Shown here piece by piece: positions 5,427-5,968 of a DNA stretch of 5,968 nt. Position numbers and translations under genes: made by a program. Where the stretch lies: NCBI GenBank assembly GCA_028282395.1, contig JANQHY010000095.1, positions 1-5,968 of the forward strand, given 5' to 3'. Numbering within the stretch: position 1 is the first letter of the stretch; the number at the start of each line of letters is the position of its first letter. This DNA is from Gammaproteobacteria bacterium (GTDB lineage: Bacteria; Pseudomonadota; Gammaproteobacteria; UBA12402). The notes under the pieces were generated by a model. The model was not told where the DNA came from. It saw nothing but the letters and a program-made list of their open reading frames with translations, and ran no database searches.

Positions 5427-5968
5427 TGGTTGCCTGGTTAGCGATGTTGCCACTATTTATTGCGTTGACAACGGCGATTGTTACCTTAGGCTTTACCCGC
5501 TCGGTGCGCTATCAGCAGGCGGCCACACTATTTGGCAGTACTGCGCTGCTTATTGCTGCTGTGGTGTTATTGGTTACGGTACTCAAGCATCAGATGATTG
5601 TTATCTATCTCGGTAATTGGCCCGCACCTTATGGTATTACTGTTGTTGTTGATCTGTTTAGTGCTTTGATGGTATTGCTAACCGCAGTAGTAGGGTGGAT
5701 AGTAGTGATTTACTCTTTTGGCGAATTAAATATTCGCCAGATACGTGGTGGCTTTTATCCTGCCTATGCACTGTTAATGATGGGATTGTGTGGTGCATTT
5801 ATTACTGGCGACCTATTTAATCTTTACGTCTGGTTTGAGGTGACGCTGCTTGCCTCATTTGTCTTGGTGGTCTGTGGTGGCAAAAAAATACAGCTTGATG
5901 GCGCTGTAAAATATGTCGTGTTGAATTTATTAGCAACAATGTTACTACTGGTGGCCATTGCATTGTTG
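5426..5968 (+). CDS. mnhD: MnhD/MrpD, NuoN-like subunit D of Na+/H+ antiporter (3' end outside window)
   Basis: Second antiporter-like subunit, homologous to NuoM/NuoN; the window holds the first 181 of roughly 490-500 residues. ATG 5426 overlaps the mnhC stop by one base, with GGAGG at 5411-5415 and further purines up to 5422. Family features seen are LGNWPAPYGITVVVDLFSAL (62-81), GAFITGDLFNLYVWFEV (123-139), where Glu138 corresponds to the essential membrane Glu137 known from Bacillus MrpD, and VKYVVLNLLATMLLL (161-175). Helices alternate with short polar loops as expected. The reading frame is open to the last base, so the truncation is only the window edge. mnhE, mnhF and mnhG are expected downstream. 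Confidence 0.95.
   Translation, partial: MVAWLAMLPLFIALTTAIVTLGFTRSVRYQQAATLFGSTALLIAAVVLLVTVLKHQMIVIYLGNWPAPYGITVVVDLFSALMVLLTAVVGWIVVIYSFGELNIRQIRGGFYPAYALLMMGLCGAFITGDLFNLYVWFEVTLLASFVLVVCGGKKIQLDGAVKYVVLNLLATMLLLVAIALL

Noticed and set aside
5362..5616. 84-codon frame spanning the mnhC/mnhD junction
   Set aside because: It overlaps two clear family members in a different frame; the Cys/Arg-rich translation is typical of an out-of-frame shadow.

Overview
The window reads as chromosomal DNA of a gammaproteobacterium of moderate-to-low GC content. The FolD fragment is collinear with E. coli FolD, promoters are sigma70-like, and the Mnh/Mrp antiporter genes are close to the proteobacterial type. 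The combination of folD, an AT-rich unknown hydrophilic protein, a GC-rich palindromic intergenic element and an mnh operon would suit a Legionellales-like or other host-associated lineage. That placement is an inference and weak.

Layout. Positions 1-727 (minus strand) hold the first 242 codons of folD, encoding the one-carbon folate enzyme; its promoter lies at 765-793 facing left. Positions 794-1216 have no protein gene but are dense in signals. They hold two palindromes, a strong sigma70 promoter (872-899), a candidate small RNA of about 99 nt (907-1005) whose two ends are exact 12-nt complements followed by a run of seven T, paired direct repeats, a third palindrome, and a perfect-consensus TTGACA-N17-TATAAT promoter (1145-1173). 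That promoter drives an AT-rich gene (1217-2068) for an unrecognised 283-residue hydrophilic protein with a helical N-terminal half, one hydrophobic segment and a disordered acidic tail. Positions 2101-2220 are a GC-rich island of nested inverted repeats resembling a dispersed palindromic element.

From about 2227 to the end lies the start of an mnh (mrp) operon: a candidate promoter with operator-like symmetry, a short leader with an 8-bp hairpin, then mnhA (complete), mnhB (complete), mnhC (complete) and mnhD (cut by the window end). The genes abut or overlap by one base and each has a purine-rich ribosome binding site, so they are almost certainly co-transcribed and translationally coupled. 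mnhE, F and G would be expected beyond the window. Together they form a multi-subunit cation/proton antiporter of the inner membrane, related to the membrane arm of respiratory complex I, exporting Na+ (or K+/Li+) in exchange for protons.

The most interesting items are the putative small RNA at 907-1005, the orphan protein with its ideal promoter (whose -35 box can be misread as a TTG start codon), and the palindromic island between it and the antiporter operon.
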